The notes beneath the pieces were generated by a model, which worked only from the letters and a program-made list of their open reading frames with translations, was not told where the DNA came from and made no database searches. DNA of 53,187 nucleotides from contig NZ_JSEO01000022.1 in the NCBI RefSeq assembly GCF_001624705.1, positions 1-53,187 on the forward strand. The letters run 5' to 3'. Made by a program: the position numbers and the translations under genes. This DNA comes from Marinomonas sp. SBI8L. GTDB taxonomy: Bacteria > Pseudomonadota > Gammaproteobacteria > Pseudomonadales > Marinomonadaceae. Within the stretch, counting starts at the first letter, position 1; each line of letters opens with the position of its first letter. This document shows positions 7,950 to 16,343 of the stretch, piece after piece.

Positions 7950-8336
7950 ATGGATTTTAGTATTGTGTTAGTGGGGCTGAGTCTCTACATTTTGATTTGG
8001 GAAAAGTTGCCTGATTGGGGGACTTGGTTTAATTATTTAATTGAAAGGTTGCCGGCACCACTTGCTTATTTATATCAAGCATGGCGTTGTCCTTACTGTT
8101 TTGGTTTCTGGGTTGCGTTAGTACTTCATTATTTAACAGGAAGTTATACCCTTGCAGCAATGCACAATATGCCAGAAGCATATGGGGTAATCGGTACCTA
8201 TATTGGTGTTTTCTTAGATTCGCTTGCAGCAGCTTTGCTCATAATGTTAGGTAAGTTAAGCCTTAGTGCCCTTGCTGGACCAGCTATCACGGGTCATGAA
8301 AAAACGCTTTTGTTTAAACAAGCAAAAGCTAAATAA
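7950..8336 (+). CDS. Small membrane protein with W-RCPYCFGFW motif
   Basis: A 128-residue protein with an N-terminal membrane helix (residues 3-18), a conserved-looking block QAWRCPYCFGFWVALVLHY that enters a second helix, and a third helix near GVFLDSLAAALLIML. A Cys-pair followed by GFW at a membrane boundary recalls DUF1360-like proteins, but the match is loose and I do not assign a family firmly. The start at 7950 is supported by AGAGGAG five bases away; the two GTG codons before it are less likely. Divergent from the AraC gene. Confidence 0.7.
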   Translation: MDFSIVLVGLSLYILIWEKLPDWGTWFNYLIERLPAPLAYLYQAWRCPYCFGFWVALVLHYLTGSYTLAAMHNMPEAYGVIGTYIGVFLDSLAAALLIMLGKLSLSALAGPAITGHEKTLLFKQAKAK

Positions 8337-8367
8337 CCCAATCTAACAACTTGGTAACTTCGAAGGT

Positions 8368-8400
8368 AAAGGGAATAAGAAAGCATACTTTATTCCCTTT
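8368..8400 (+). terminator. Hairpin after small membrane-protein gene
   Basis: AAAGGGAATAA (8368-8378) and TTATTCCCTTT (8390-8400) form a perfect 11-bp stem with an 11-base loop. No clean T-run follows on either strand because a tandem repeat begins inside the second arm, so termination strength is uncertain. Confidence 0.5.
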
Positions 8401-8430
8401 ACTCCCTTTACTCCCTTTACTCCCTTTATT
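8395..8430. repeat. 9-bp tandem repeat, four units
   Basis: CCCTTTACT is repeated three times without change, then once as CCCTTTATT. The array begins in the second arm of the hairpin at 8368-8400 and ends six bases before the stop codon of the minus-strand response regulator. Likely a slippage-prone microsatellite in the intergenic gap between convergent genes. Confidence 0.9.
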
Positions 8431-8436
8431 AGCCGT

Positions 8437-9390
8437 TTAAAGTTCGGGTAAAGCTTGTGCTGAGGGTTCTTCTAAATTGCTATTAAAGGCTTGAATGGTA
8501 ACTTGATTGCGACCTGAGTTTTTAGACTCATAAAGGCAATCATCTGCTTTAACTAAAATGCTCTCTAAAGAATCTTGATCTCTTGGTGTGATAACACATG
8601 CGCCAATACTCACGGTAACAACAGGAAAAATCTCACTAAAACTATGTTCAATTGCAAGGTTCTGAACCTCTAAGCGGCAAGCTTCTAAAATATCTTCTGC
8701 TAGAGAGATTTCAGTGTTGGGAAGAATAATGCAAAACTCTTCTCCGCCATAGCGACAAACAAAATCAGACTCTCTGGTTAGAGTGTGCTTGATGTGCCGA
8801 GCCACCTTTTTCAACACGATATCGCCAGCTCTGTGACCATAGTTATCATTATAACTTTTGAAAAAATCCACATCTATCATAGCTATACATAGAGGATGCT
8901 TGGCTTGTACCGCCTTTGCCCTTTCTTGGGTGAGATGTTCTTCCATAAAACGACGATTAGGTATCATGGTTAGGCTGTCATAGTGGGCTAGATCTTCCAA
9001 TAGTTTACGTTGTTTTGCTAATTCAAGATGAGTGCTAACCCTGGCATTCACAATTTCATAATGATAAGGCTTATGTATATAGTCACAAGCGCCTAACTTA
9101 AGGCCATAAGCTTCATCTACATGGGAGTCGAGTGCGGTAATAAAAATGACATTAATATGCTGAGTTTCTTCAGATTGTTTTAATTGTTCGAGTACTGAAA
9201 AACCATTCATGATGGGCATCATGACATCGAGTAAAATTAATGTGGGCAGGTGCTGTTTAGCCAGTTCTATCGCTTGAATTCCATTCTTCGCTAAAATAAT
9301 TTTTGCCATAGATTTAAGCTGTTCACGTAACATCTTACGGCTATTAACATCGTCATCTACAATAAGCACTGTTTGCTTTTCAATTGTCAT
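8437..9390 (-). CDS. Response regulator with diguanylate cyclase (GGDEF) output
   Basis: A 317-residue two-domain protein. The receiver (about residues 6-120) has the acidic pocket VDDD, phospho-acceptor D55 in LILLDVMMP and K107 in YIHKPYH. The cyclase domain (about 135-300) has the active-site variant GGEEF at residues 215-219 and an intact inhibitory site RESD at 206-209, so it should make c-di-GMP from GTP with product inhibition. I use the ATG at 9388-9390, eight bases after AAGGA; an ATG two codons earlier is too close to it. It follows the giant hybrid kinase by 106 bases on the same strand with no clear terminator between, making it the natural receiver for that kinase's Hpt domain. 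Confidence 0.93.
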   Translation of the reverse strand: MTIEKQTVLIVDDDVNSRKMLREQLKSMAKIILAKNGIQAIELAKQHLPTLILLDVMMPIMNGFSVLEQLKQSEETQHINVIFITALDSHVDEAYGLKLGACDYIHKPYHYEIVNARVSTHLELAKQRKLLEDLAHYDSLTMIPNRRFMEEHLTQERAKAVQAKHPLCIAMIDVDFFKSYNDNYGHRAGDIVLKKVARHIKHTLTRESDFVCRYGGEEFCIILPNTEISLAEDILEACRLEVQNLAIEHSFSEIFPVVTVSIGACVITPRDQDSLESILVKADDCLYESKNSGRNQVTIQAFNSNLEEPSAQALPEL

Positions 9391-9496
9391 AGACATCTTC
9401 CTTAGTGTCTTTTTTTATATGTTAATCCCATTTTTCAGATTAACTTTGCACCTTCTTTATATTTATTTTATTTTCTAGCTAATTTTTTTTTACTGC

Positions 9497-12400
9497 TCAA
9501 CCATCATAAACACCTTCCTCTTTATTTTCCTCTTGTGTTAAATCTGAGTTTAAACTTTTAATTAGCTCTAAAGCTGTTTGGTATTCTATGTTATCAAGTA
9601 GTGCGGCTATTGCTTTACATGAATCGTAGTATTTTGTACCTAAACAAAGCTCCATTAGACTATGGCAGACATCTTCTGAGCTAGCGTCAGCATCAGCGAT
9701 TAATGGGATAAGTTCGTTAATTTTGTCGATGACCTCTTGTTTATTAAAGCTTGAGTTGCTTACCTCACAGCTTACCTCAGGCACTTGTAATATCTGATCT
9801 AGTTGCTCAAAAATGTGTTTTAAGCTTTTAACCAAAGGGCTTAAGGCTGTATCAATAAAACGTCCTTCAGAAATTGCATTCTCCATGTTTTTAGCTAGCT
9901 CAGATAAGTCAAAGGCACCTATGTAGGCTGAGTTAGACTTAAGAGAATGTATATAGCGGTAAAAACCATCTGTATTATTTTCTTGTTTCAAGGTTTCAAT
10001 ACTGGCTTTGTAGCCTTGATATTGGTTATGGAAATTTCGCGTAATATCCAAATAGAGGTTTTCTTTTCCTTGTAAGCTTTCTAGCGCTCTTTCCACATCT
10101 AAATCTTTAATTTTACGTAATGCTGTAATGGTATCCATACCAGCTTCAACACCCGCGATAGGCACTTGAACTTGAGCCTGAGTTGAGCTTTGCTCGCCAG
10201 CTTTGGGTAGAATTGCGTTGAGAGTTTCAAAGAGGGTATGTGGATTAATCGGTTTAGTCAGATGATCATTCATCCCTGCTGCTAAGCTTTTTTCTTTTTC
10301 AGAAGGCATGGCATGGGCTGTCATTGCAATAATAGGTAGCTGATTTTGAGTTTTAAATTGTCTAATTTTCTTTGTCGCACTTAGGCCATCCATAATGGGC
10401 ATTTGTACATCCATCAGAATAAGCTGGTAATCATTGACTGAAACTAGGTTAATTGCCTCCTGCCCATTTAACGCAACATCTACGGCGATACCTGTTTCTG
10501 CTAAAACTTCTAAGGCCACATGTCGGTTAATTTCATTATCTTCCACTAATAAAATCTGACAATGGCTAAAGTTATATTTTTTATGCTCTGGGCTAACGTT
10601 AACTTCATGGGATAAATGTGTTTGAGCACACATACCCAGTACTTCGCTTATGGTTTCCATCAAAGTGGATTGACTGACAGGCTTTTCTAAAAAATGATCG
10701 ACCGTAATAGGAGAACTTAGTTTTTTCACCTCGTCTTTATCATAAGCTGACAACATGAGAATCTGAGGTGGGGTATTAAGCTCAAGCTCTTGTTTAATGA
10801 TTCTTGATGCTTCAATGCCATCCATATTTGGCATTTTCCAGTCCATGATAACCATATCGAAAAGATCGTTTGCTTCGGCTGACTCTTGTACTTGCTTAAC
10901 TGCTTCGTAGCCATCATCAGCTAAGATACAGCTGATATTGAGATGATCTAGCATGCGTGAGATGACCTGTTGAGAAATCGGGTTATCATCCACAACCAAA
11001 ATGTTTAGATCATGATAAATACTCTTATTTTGAGGTTTAACAATTTGATCCGTGCATTCTAGATTTAAGTTTAATGAGAAGGTCGAACCAATATTGGGTT
11101 GGCTTTTAACTGAAATGCTGCCTTGCATCAGTTCGACTAATTGCTTGGAAATGGCGAGACCTAAGCCAGTACCGCCAAACTCTCTAGTGATGGAATCATT
11201 CGCTTGCGTGAAGGATTCAAACAAGAGATTGGCTTGTTGTTCGCTTATACCTATCCCAGTATCTTCCACATCAATTTTTAAATGAGCCAAGTTAGAATCG
11301 AGTGTTTCATTCGTGAGTTTTACCCGAATTATGACATGGCCTGACTTGGTGAATTTCACTGCATTACTAGTAAGATTAAGTAAAATTTGCTCTAACCTAA
11401 GGGCATCGCCAACAAGTTGATAAGGCACTTCAGAGTCAATATCGACGATAAGCTCTAAATCCTTATTATGGGCTTTTAACTCACAAATTGTTGTGACTCT
11501 TCTGATGACTTGCTCAAGGTTGAAGGGCTCAGACTCAAGTGTCATTTTACCGACTTCGATTTTAGAGAAATCGAGAATGTCATTAATAATGGTTAATAAG
11601 GAATTAGCGGACTCTAGTGTTTTTTTAGCATAGTTCTTCTGTTTCCCATCTAGCTTAGTTTTGAGCAAGAGCTGGCTTAAACCAATGACCCCATTCATTG
11701 GGGTTCTGATTTCATGGCTCATATTGGCCAAGAAATTTGATTTAGACTGATTGGCTTTAACAGCACTTAGTCGTGCTTCATTGAGCTCTTTTGTTCTTTC
11801 ATTTATGCGTTTTTCTAAGGTGCTATATAAGTACGCATTGGAGAGGGATACAGCAGCTTGAGCTGCTATGGCTTTAAGTAAGGTAATTTGTTTATCACTA
11901 AAGGCGTGTTCAATATTTTTGTTTTCTAAATATACGATAGCGACAAGCTTGGCTTGGTTAGTAATTGGAATACATAGGCTTGAACTAGGGTTATGGCTAG
12001 CAAAATAAGTATCATTGCCATACTCATCATCTTCGGCCGCTTGATTCACCAATACAATCTCAAGTGAATTTTCCACTTGCTTGATAATGCTTAAAGGAAT
12101 ATCCGTGTGATTTGAGTAATTGGTCAGGAGTCGGTCAGACATAACCTGAATGTTGTTAACGGTTCCCCTAGCTTCTAACCAAAGTTCTTTCTCCTCAACA
12201 CGAATAAAGCAGCCATTATCAGCCCCTGCATTTTGCAGCAGAATTCGCATCAAGTTTTCTACTAGGCTATTAAGTTGGATTTCACTGGAAATGATTTGGT
12301 TTACCTTGAGTAAACTTTGTAGATCCACATGGTCCATCAGGCTGATATGGCCAGTCTCATTTGGAATGTCAAACTTGATATTTGGCCAAGTACTTCGTAT

Positions 12401-15400
12401 TAATTTCGCTTTAGCGACGGCTCCCCATTTTAGGTAGGCCTTATGGGCTGTTTGAATAAGACTTTTTGCAACTTGCTGTTTGCCTTTATCTTTCCAATAA
12501 AGAGCAAAGCATTCATTGGTAAGAGCGCACATATGAATAAACCCATGCTGATTCGCTTCTTCAATCGCATCGGCATAGGATTCTTGCGCTGTAGCATCAT
12601 CACCTGAAATACGGGCAATCTCAGCGTCTAAAAGGCGTTTTTTATGGTTGAAGTTAATCGCACAGTTATCTGCCCAAAGTGTATAACTTTCTAAAATTGT
12701 TTTTGCTTTAGCTAAATTTTGGCAAGTCTCTAAGTTAGATTTATCAGCGTATTTAATTAAGATAAGTGCTGTATAAAAACTTGCTTCTGCTATTTTATTT
12801 TGCCCAGAAACATAGGTGACGACGGTTTCTAGTTGTGCAGCGTTATGCAGTTGGTTTTCTTCTGTATCCTGCATAAGATAGCTATGACGAATTTTTGCAT
12901 TATAAAAATAGGCTAGATGTAGGGGGGCTTCTTGGTAGTTTTTTAAGAAGTCCGATTCGTTAAAACTTTCATCATTAAAACTGACTGCTTTATGTGTGAG
13001 ACCGAGCAACCCTTTCACAGATTGCAAAGCACCAACCGTGATGCAATCTATCATATCTGTTTGCTTGTGCTTTTTAAGTAGTGCGATATCTTGGAGTAGA
13101 GAGGCATGGGTTTGGGCTAAATCATCCCCTCGGGCTAATGTGTCACTGCCTCGTACTGCACAGATATAGCCAACCGTCGCTAAATCCCCATATTGCAAAG
13201 CCCAGTCAAAACTATTGTCAAAATAATTTACTGAGTGATGCAGGTTTTTATTCCAATGTTGAGTGAAAGTCGCATAGAGGAAATAAACACTGGCTCGCAT
13301 TAATTTATTTGGACGCTTATCCGACAGGGCAACTGCTAACTGCCCAAATTCATTCCCTATATCATAACGTCCGTGAACCGCTGTGATAGCAAGGGCATAG
13401 TTAACATAAGCAAAAGCAGAAATGTCCGTATGGCCTTTAGTTAAGGAAATCTCTGTCATTATGATAGAGCTAAGTACATTGAGGGGAATGGCCCCCGCTA
13501 GATAACTGGCGTACCACATACCCCATAAGAGTTGGAGAATGGCTTCTTGCTCTACATCTGTGATTTCTGATTGATTAATCAGTTCTGCAATATTTTTACC
13601 TTGAGTAAGGGCTTTTATACGCTCAAACCCAGCCATAAATTCAGCGGCAATGAGTTCATCATCGTCTGGGATATTAACACCCAATAAGGACAGACCTTGT
13701 TTTTGTAATTCTATTGCTTCATGAAAACGGCCTTGTACTTGATATTGGGCCATTTGGACTGTGAACACGCGAATTTTTTCTAATGGGGTGTTAGCAAGCG
13801 TTAGCGCTTTTGCATAAAGCGCTTCAGCGGGTTCAAAATCTCCCACCATATAACTTACTTCTGCAAGAGAAAGTAATAAATTCAAGTGTTGTTGATCATT
13901 GGCTAAATGAGTAAGTGTGAGGGCTTCTTTTAACAGAGATTGGGCTAAAGAATAGGCCGATGAGCGTTTTGCTTTTTCTGCTGCTTGGTAATTGAGCTGT
14001 AAAATAAGACGCTTGTCAGACTCTAAAGCAAACTCTATTCCGGCATTTAATTGCTCAACAATATCAAATAACTTTTGCTCAAGCTGAGTATCAGAAGATG
14101 ATTGGTATAATTTTAGGCCCACATCAAGCTTGAATAGAGGGATGGATTCCTCGTCGATAAATTGATAGGCCGCTTGTTGTACCCTGTCATGTAAGAAGCA
14201 AAACTCAGCTTTAATCAAAAGTCGCTCATCAGTACCAAAACGATAACTCTCATTAAGAGGCAGGATAAGGCCATTTTCTATCATGGGCCAAAGATTTTCA
14301 TAGGCTTGGATTACCGTTTGCCCAGATACCATATGCAGGTCTTTTAAGGAAAACTGATTACCTAGGTTAGCTGCATGCTGGATCGTATAAAGAGACTCTC
14401 GGCTAAATTGATTCAACTTGTTAACCATCAAATCAACAATGTTATTGTTAACCTTCAAGTTCTTGATGTTTTTGATATTCCACTGCCATTTACCTAAGTC
14501 AAAATCATAATAAATATGGTATTGCTCGTAGAGCTCTAACAGAAATTGGTTAACAAAGAAGGGGTTACCTTGTGTTGTATCTATGCACAATTGTGTCAGG
14601 CTTTCGACCTCTTCAGGCTGTAACCAAAGGGTGTCTGCAATTAAGGCCTGTACATTGCTGGCTGTTAAGGGTTTCAGTTCTAATCTGCATATTTGATTAC
14701 CATTGTTTTCAATGCGTCTTTGGGTGCTGTGTAGCGCGTGAGACTCATCTACTTCATTGTCACGATATGCACCAATGATCATCAAAGAGCCTTGTTGCTT
14801 TAATAATTCTTCGATCAGTCTAAGTGAAGAGAAATCAGCCCATTGGAGATCATCTAAAAATATCACTAAGCTATGTTGGGTATTGGAAAAGGCATGGACA
14901 AATTTATTAAAGGTAATCTGAAAGCGTATTTCTGACTCACTCACACCTAAAGGTGCAGCAGCTTCAATATCGCGTTCAAATAATATGGCAAGTTCTGGGA
15001 TAATTTCGTAAATAACACCCGCATTTTCGCCTAACTCTTGAGATAAATGTTGCTGCCAGAAAGCTTTGCTTTTTGCGTCTAACCCCGACAGCTGTCTGAC
15101 TAGACGACGAAAGGCTTGAACAAAAACCGTATAAGGTTTTTTGTGGTTAAATTGATCGCACTTACCACTGCTGAACAAGCCTTTACGAGAGATAATGGGT
15201 TGTTGCAGCTCATTGACTAGAGATGATTTACCAATGCCAGAAAACCCCGTAATTAAGGAGAGTGAACTGGAACCTTGAATGACTGCTTCGAACTGATTGA
15301 TAAGCTGTTTCGTTTCATGATCACGGCCATAGAGCTTATGGCTGATATGTAATCGTTCAGGGGTATCTTGCTCACAAATGGCAAAGTCTCGCGTCTCTAA

Positions 15401-16225
15401 ATTATTTTTATAAGACTGGTAGCAACGTTGTAAATCTTTGACTAAGCCAAAGCTACTTTGATAACGAAGTTTAGGAGACTTCTCTAACAAGCAATTAATA
15501 ATATTATTCAACATGCTTGGAATGGGGGAGACTAAGCTAGCCAGATCTTGAGGTTTTTGGGTAAGGTGACAGTGAATGATTTCTAACAAGTCTAATTTTT
15601 CACAATTAAAAATCTGTCTACCACTAAAGAGCTCATAAAGGCTGGCGCCTAAAGAATAAAGATCACTTCGGTTATCGATAGGTAAATTAGATCGGCCAGT
15701 CTGCTCCGGCGAAACATAAGCAATATGGCCAAGCTTGGGGGTACTTGCGCCCATTACTTCACCACTTTTTAACGGTGTTGCTAAGGACAGGTCTGCAATA
15801 TATAGGGTATTTCTATCTTGGCTTAGCCAGAAACTCTCTGGGCTAAGGTTACGAATTAGTATGTGGTTTTTATGAAGTTCATGTACTGCCTGCGCCATCA
15901 TGACAGCAATACGAAGCTTCTCACTTAGGTCTAGTTCAAAATGTTTAATGAGATTGGATAATAGGTCGCCATTTCTTACCCCATAACAAATGACAGGGTT
16001 ATGGTCAGGCTCTGCATAGACCAGCTTTTTAAGGGGCATTAACCAGCTAGAGTTGAGTTTTGCATTTAAATTATATTCGAATTCAATTTCACCGGAATGA
16101 GATTCATCCTCTGCCTCTAGCTTCGCATACTTGATTAGGACCTGTTCTTGATCCTTATCTTTGGCAAGCGAAAACACTTTAGACTGTTTATTTATGACGG
16201 TTGATTGAATTATATAATCAAGCAA
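9497..16225 (-). CDS. Giant hybrid sensor kinase: kinase-like, AAA ATPase, TPR-like, GAF, HisKA, REC, REC, Hpt
   Basis: A 2242-residue soluble sensor with no membrane helix seen. In order: a Ser/Thr-kinase-like domain (about 5-270), an AAA_16 ATPase with Walker A GFSGIGKSS (327-335) and Walker B VIFLDDLQWAD, a long helical-repeat region (about 720-1270), GAF (about 1310-1460), HisKA with H1504 in SHEIRTPMNG, an ATPase domain (DTGIGIS, GGTGLGLAIS), REC1 with D1795, REC2 with D1939, and Hpt with H2093 in YIHSLKSNSA. This matches the architecture of cyanobacterial multi-sensor kinases and fungal group X kinases. The kinase-like domain keeps K32 but has IRNLSPES where HRDxxxxN is expected (N126 for catalytic Asp) and DLS for DFG, so it is probably a pseudokinase. 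The start is TTG, eight bases after AGAGG; no in-frame ATG exists nearby upstream. Confidence 0.93.
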   Translation of the reverse strand: MLDYIIQSTVINKQSKVFSLAKDKDQEQVLIKYAKLEAEDESHSGEIEFEYNLNAKLNSSWLMPLKKLVYAEPDHNPVICYGVRNGDLLSNLIKHFELDLSEKLRIAVMMAQAVHELHKNHILIRNLSPESFWLSQDRNTLYIADLSLATPLKSGEVMGASTPKLGHIAYVSPEQTGRSNLPIDNRSDLYSLGASLYELFSGRQIFNCEKLDLLEIIHCHLTQKPQDLASLVSPIPSMLNNIINCLLEKSPKLRYQSSFGLVKDLQRCYQSYKNNLETRDFAICEQDTPERLHISHKLYGRDHETKQLINQFEAVIQGSSSLSLITGFSGIGKSSLVNELQQPIISRKGLFSSGKCDQFNHKKPYTVFVQAFRRLVRQLSGLDAKSKAFWQQHLSQELGENAGVIYEIIPELAILFERDIEAAAPLGVSESEIRFQITFNKFVHAFSNTQHSLVIFLDDLQWADFSSLRLIEELLKQQGSLMIIGAYRDNEVDESHALHSTQRRIENNGNQICRLELKPLTASNVQALIADTLWLQPEEVESLTQLCIDTTQGNPFFVNQFLLELYEQYHIYYDFDLGKWQWNIKNIKNLKVNNNIVDLMVNKLNQFSRESLYTIQHAANLGNQFSLKDLHMVSGQTVIQAYENLWPMIENGLILPLNESYRFGTDERLLIKAEFCFLHDRVQQAAYQFIDEESIPLFKLDVGLKLYQSSSDTQLEQKLFDIVEQLNAGIEFALESDKRLILQLNYQAAEKAKRSSAYSLAQSLLKEALTLTHLANDQQHLNLLLSLAEVSYMVGDFEPAEALYAKALTLANTPLEKIRVFTVQMAQYQVQGRFHEAIELQKQGLSLLGVNIPDDDELIAAEFMAGFERIKALTQGKNIAELINQSEITDVEQEAILQLLWGMWYASYLAGAIPLNVLSSIIMTEISLTKGHTDISAFAYVNYALAITAVHGRYDIGNEFGQLAVALSDKRPNKLMRASVYFLYATFTQHWNKNLHHSVNYFDNSFDWALQYGDLATVGYICAVRGSDTLARGDDLAQTHASLLQDIALLKKHKQTDMIDCITVGALQSVKGLLGLTHKAVSFNDESFNESDFLKNYQEAPLHLAYFYNAKIRHSYLMQDTEENQLHNAAQLETVVTYVSGQNKIAEASFYTALILIKYADKSNLETCQNLAKAKTILESYTLWADNCAINFNHKKRLLDAEIARISGDDATAQESYADAIEEANQHGFIHMCALTNECFALYWKDKGKQQVAKSLIQTAHKAYLKWGAVAKAKLIRSTWPNIKFDIPNETGHISLMDHVDLQSLLKVNQIISSEIQLNSLVENLMRILLQNAGADNGCFIRVEEKELWLEARGTVNNIQVMSDRLLTNYSNHTDIPLSIIKQVENSLEIVLVNQAAEDDEYGNDTYFASHNPSSSLCIPITNQAKLVAIVYLENKNIEHAFSDKQITLLKAIAAQAAVSLSNAYLYSTLEKRINERTKELNEARLSAVKANQSKSNFLANMSHEIRTPMNGVIGLSQLLLKTKLDGKQKNYAKKTLESANSLLTIINDILDFSKIEVGKMTLESEPFNLEQVIRRVTTICELKAHNKDLELIVDIDSEVPYQLVGDALRLEQILLNLTSNAVKFTKSGHVIIRVKLTNETLDSNLAHLKIDVEDTGIGISEQQANLLFESFTQANDSITREFGGTGLGLAISKQLVELMQGSISVKSQPNIGSTFSLNLNLECTDQIVKPQNKSIYHDLNILVVDDNPISQQVISRMLDHLNISCILADDGYEAVKQVQESAEANDLFDMVIMDWKMPNMDGIEASRIIKQELELNTPPQILMLSAYDKDEVKKLSSPITVDHFLEKPVSQSTLMETISEVLGMCAQTHLSHEVNVSPEHKKYNFSHCQILLVEDNEINRHVALEVLAETGIAVDVALNGQEAINLVSVNDYQLILMDVQMPIMDGLSATKKIRQFKTQNQLPIIAMTAHAMPSEKEKSLAAGMNDHLTKPINPHTLFETLNAILPKAGEQSSTQAQVQVPIAGVEAGMDTITALRKIKDLDVERALESLQGKENLYLDITRNFHNQYQGYKASIETLKQENNTDGFYRYIHSLKSNSAYIGAFDLSELAKNMENAISEGRFIDTALSPLVKSLKHIFEQLDQILQVPEVSCEVSNSSFNKQEVIDKINELIPLIADADASSEDVCHSLMELCLGTKYYDSCKAIAALLDNIEYQTALELIKSLNSDLTQEENKEEGVYDG

Positions 16226-16295
16226 ATCCTTTTCCTCTATTCAATTAATCTTCTCTCTCTAAGGTATCTACCTTAAACATATTTCAATATAGCTG

Positions 16296-16334
16296 AAAAA
16301 TAAGCGCCTTCTAATATTGATTAGGAGACGCTTA
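16296..16334 (-). terminator. Strong intrinsic terminator downstream of FAD oxidoreductase
   Basis: Arms 16301-16315 and 16320-16334 pair over 15 positions (two G-U or mismatched) with a 4-base loop. On the minus strand the stem is followed by a T5 run. It separates the FAD oxidoreductase/ADC-like unit from the giant kinase gene, so the kinase has its own promoter. Confidence 0.85.
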
Positions 16335-16343
16335 CCGAGTTTA

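Noticed and set aside
9421-9444. Inverted repeat GTTAATC...GATTAAC between the giant kinase and the diguanylate cyclase gene
   Set aside because: Seven base pairs with no T-run on the minus strand, so not evidence that the two genes are on separate transcripts.
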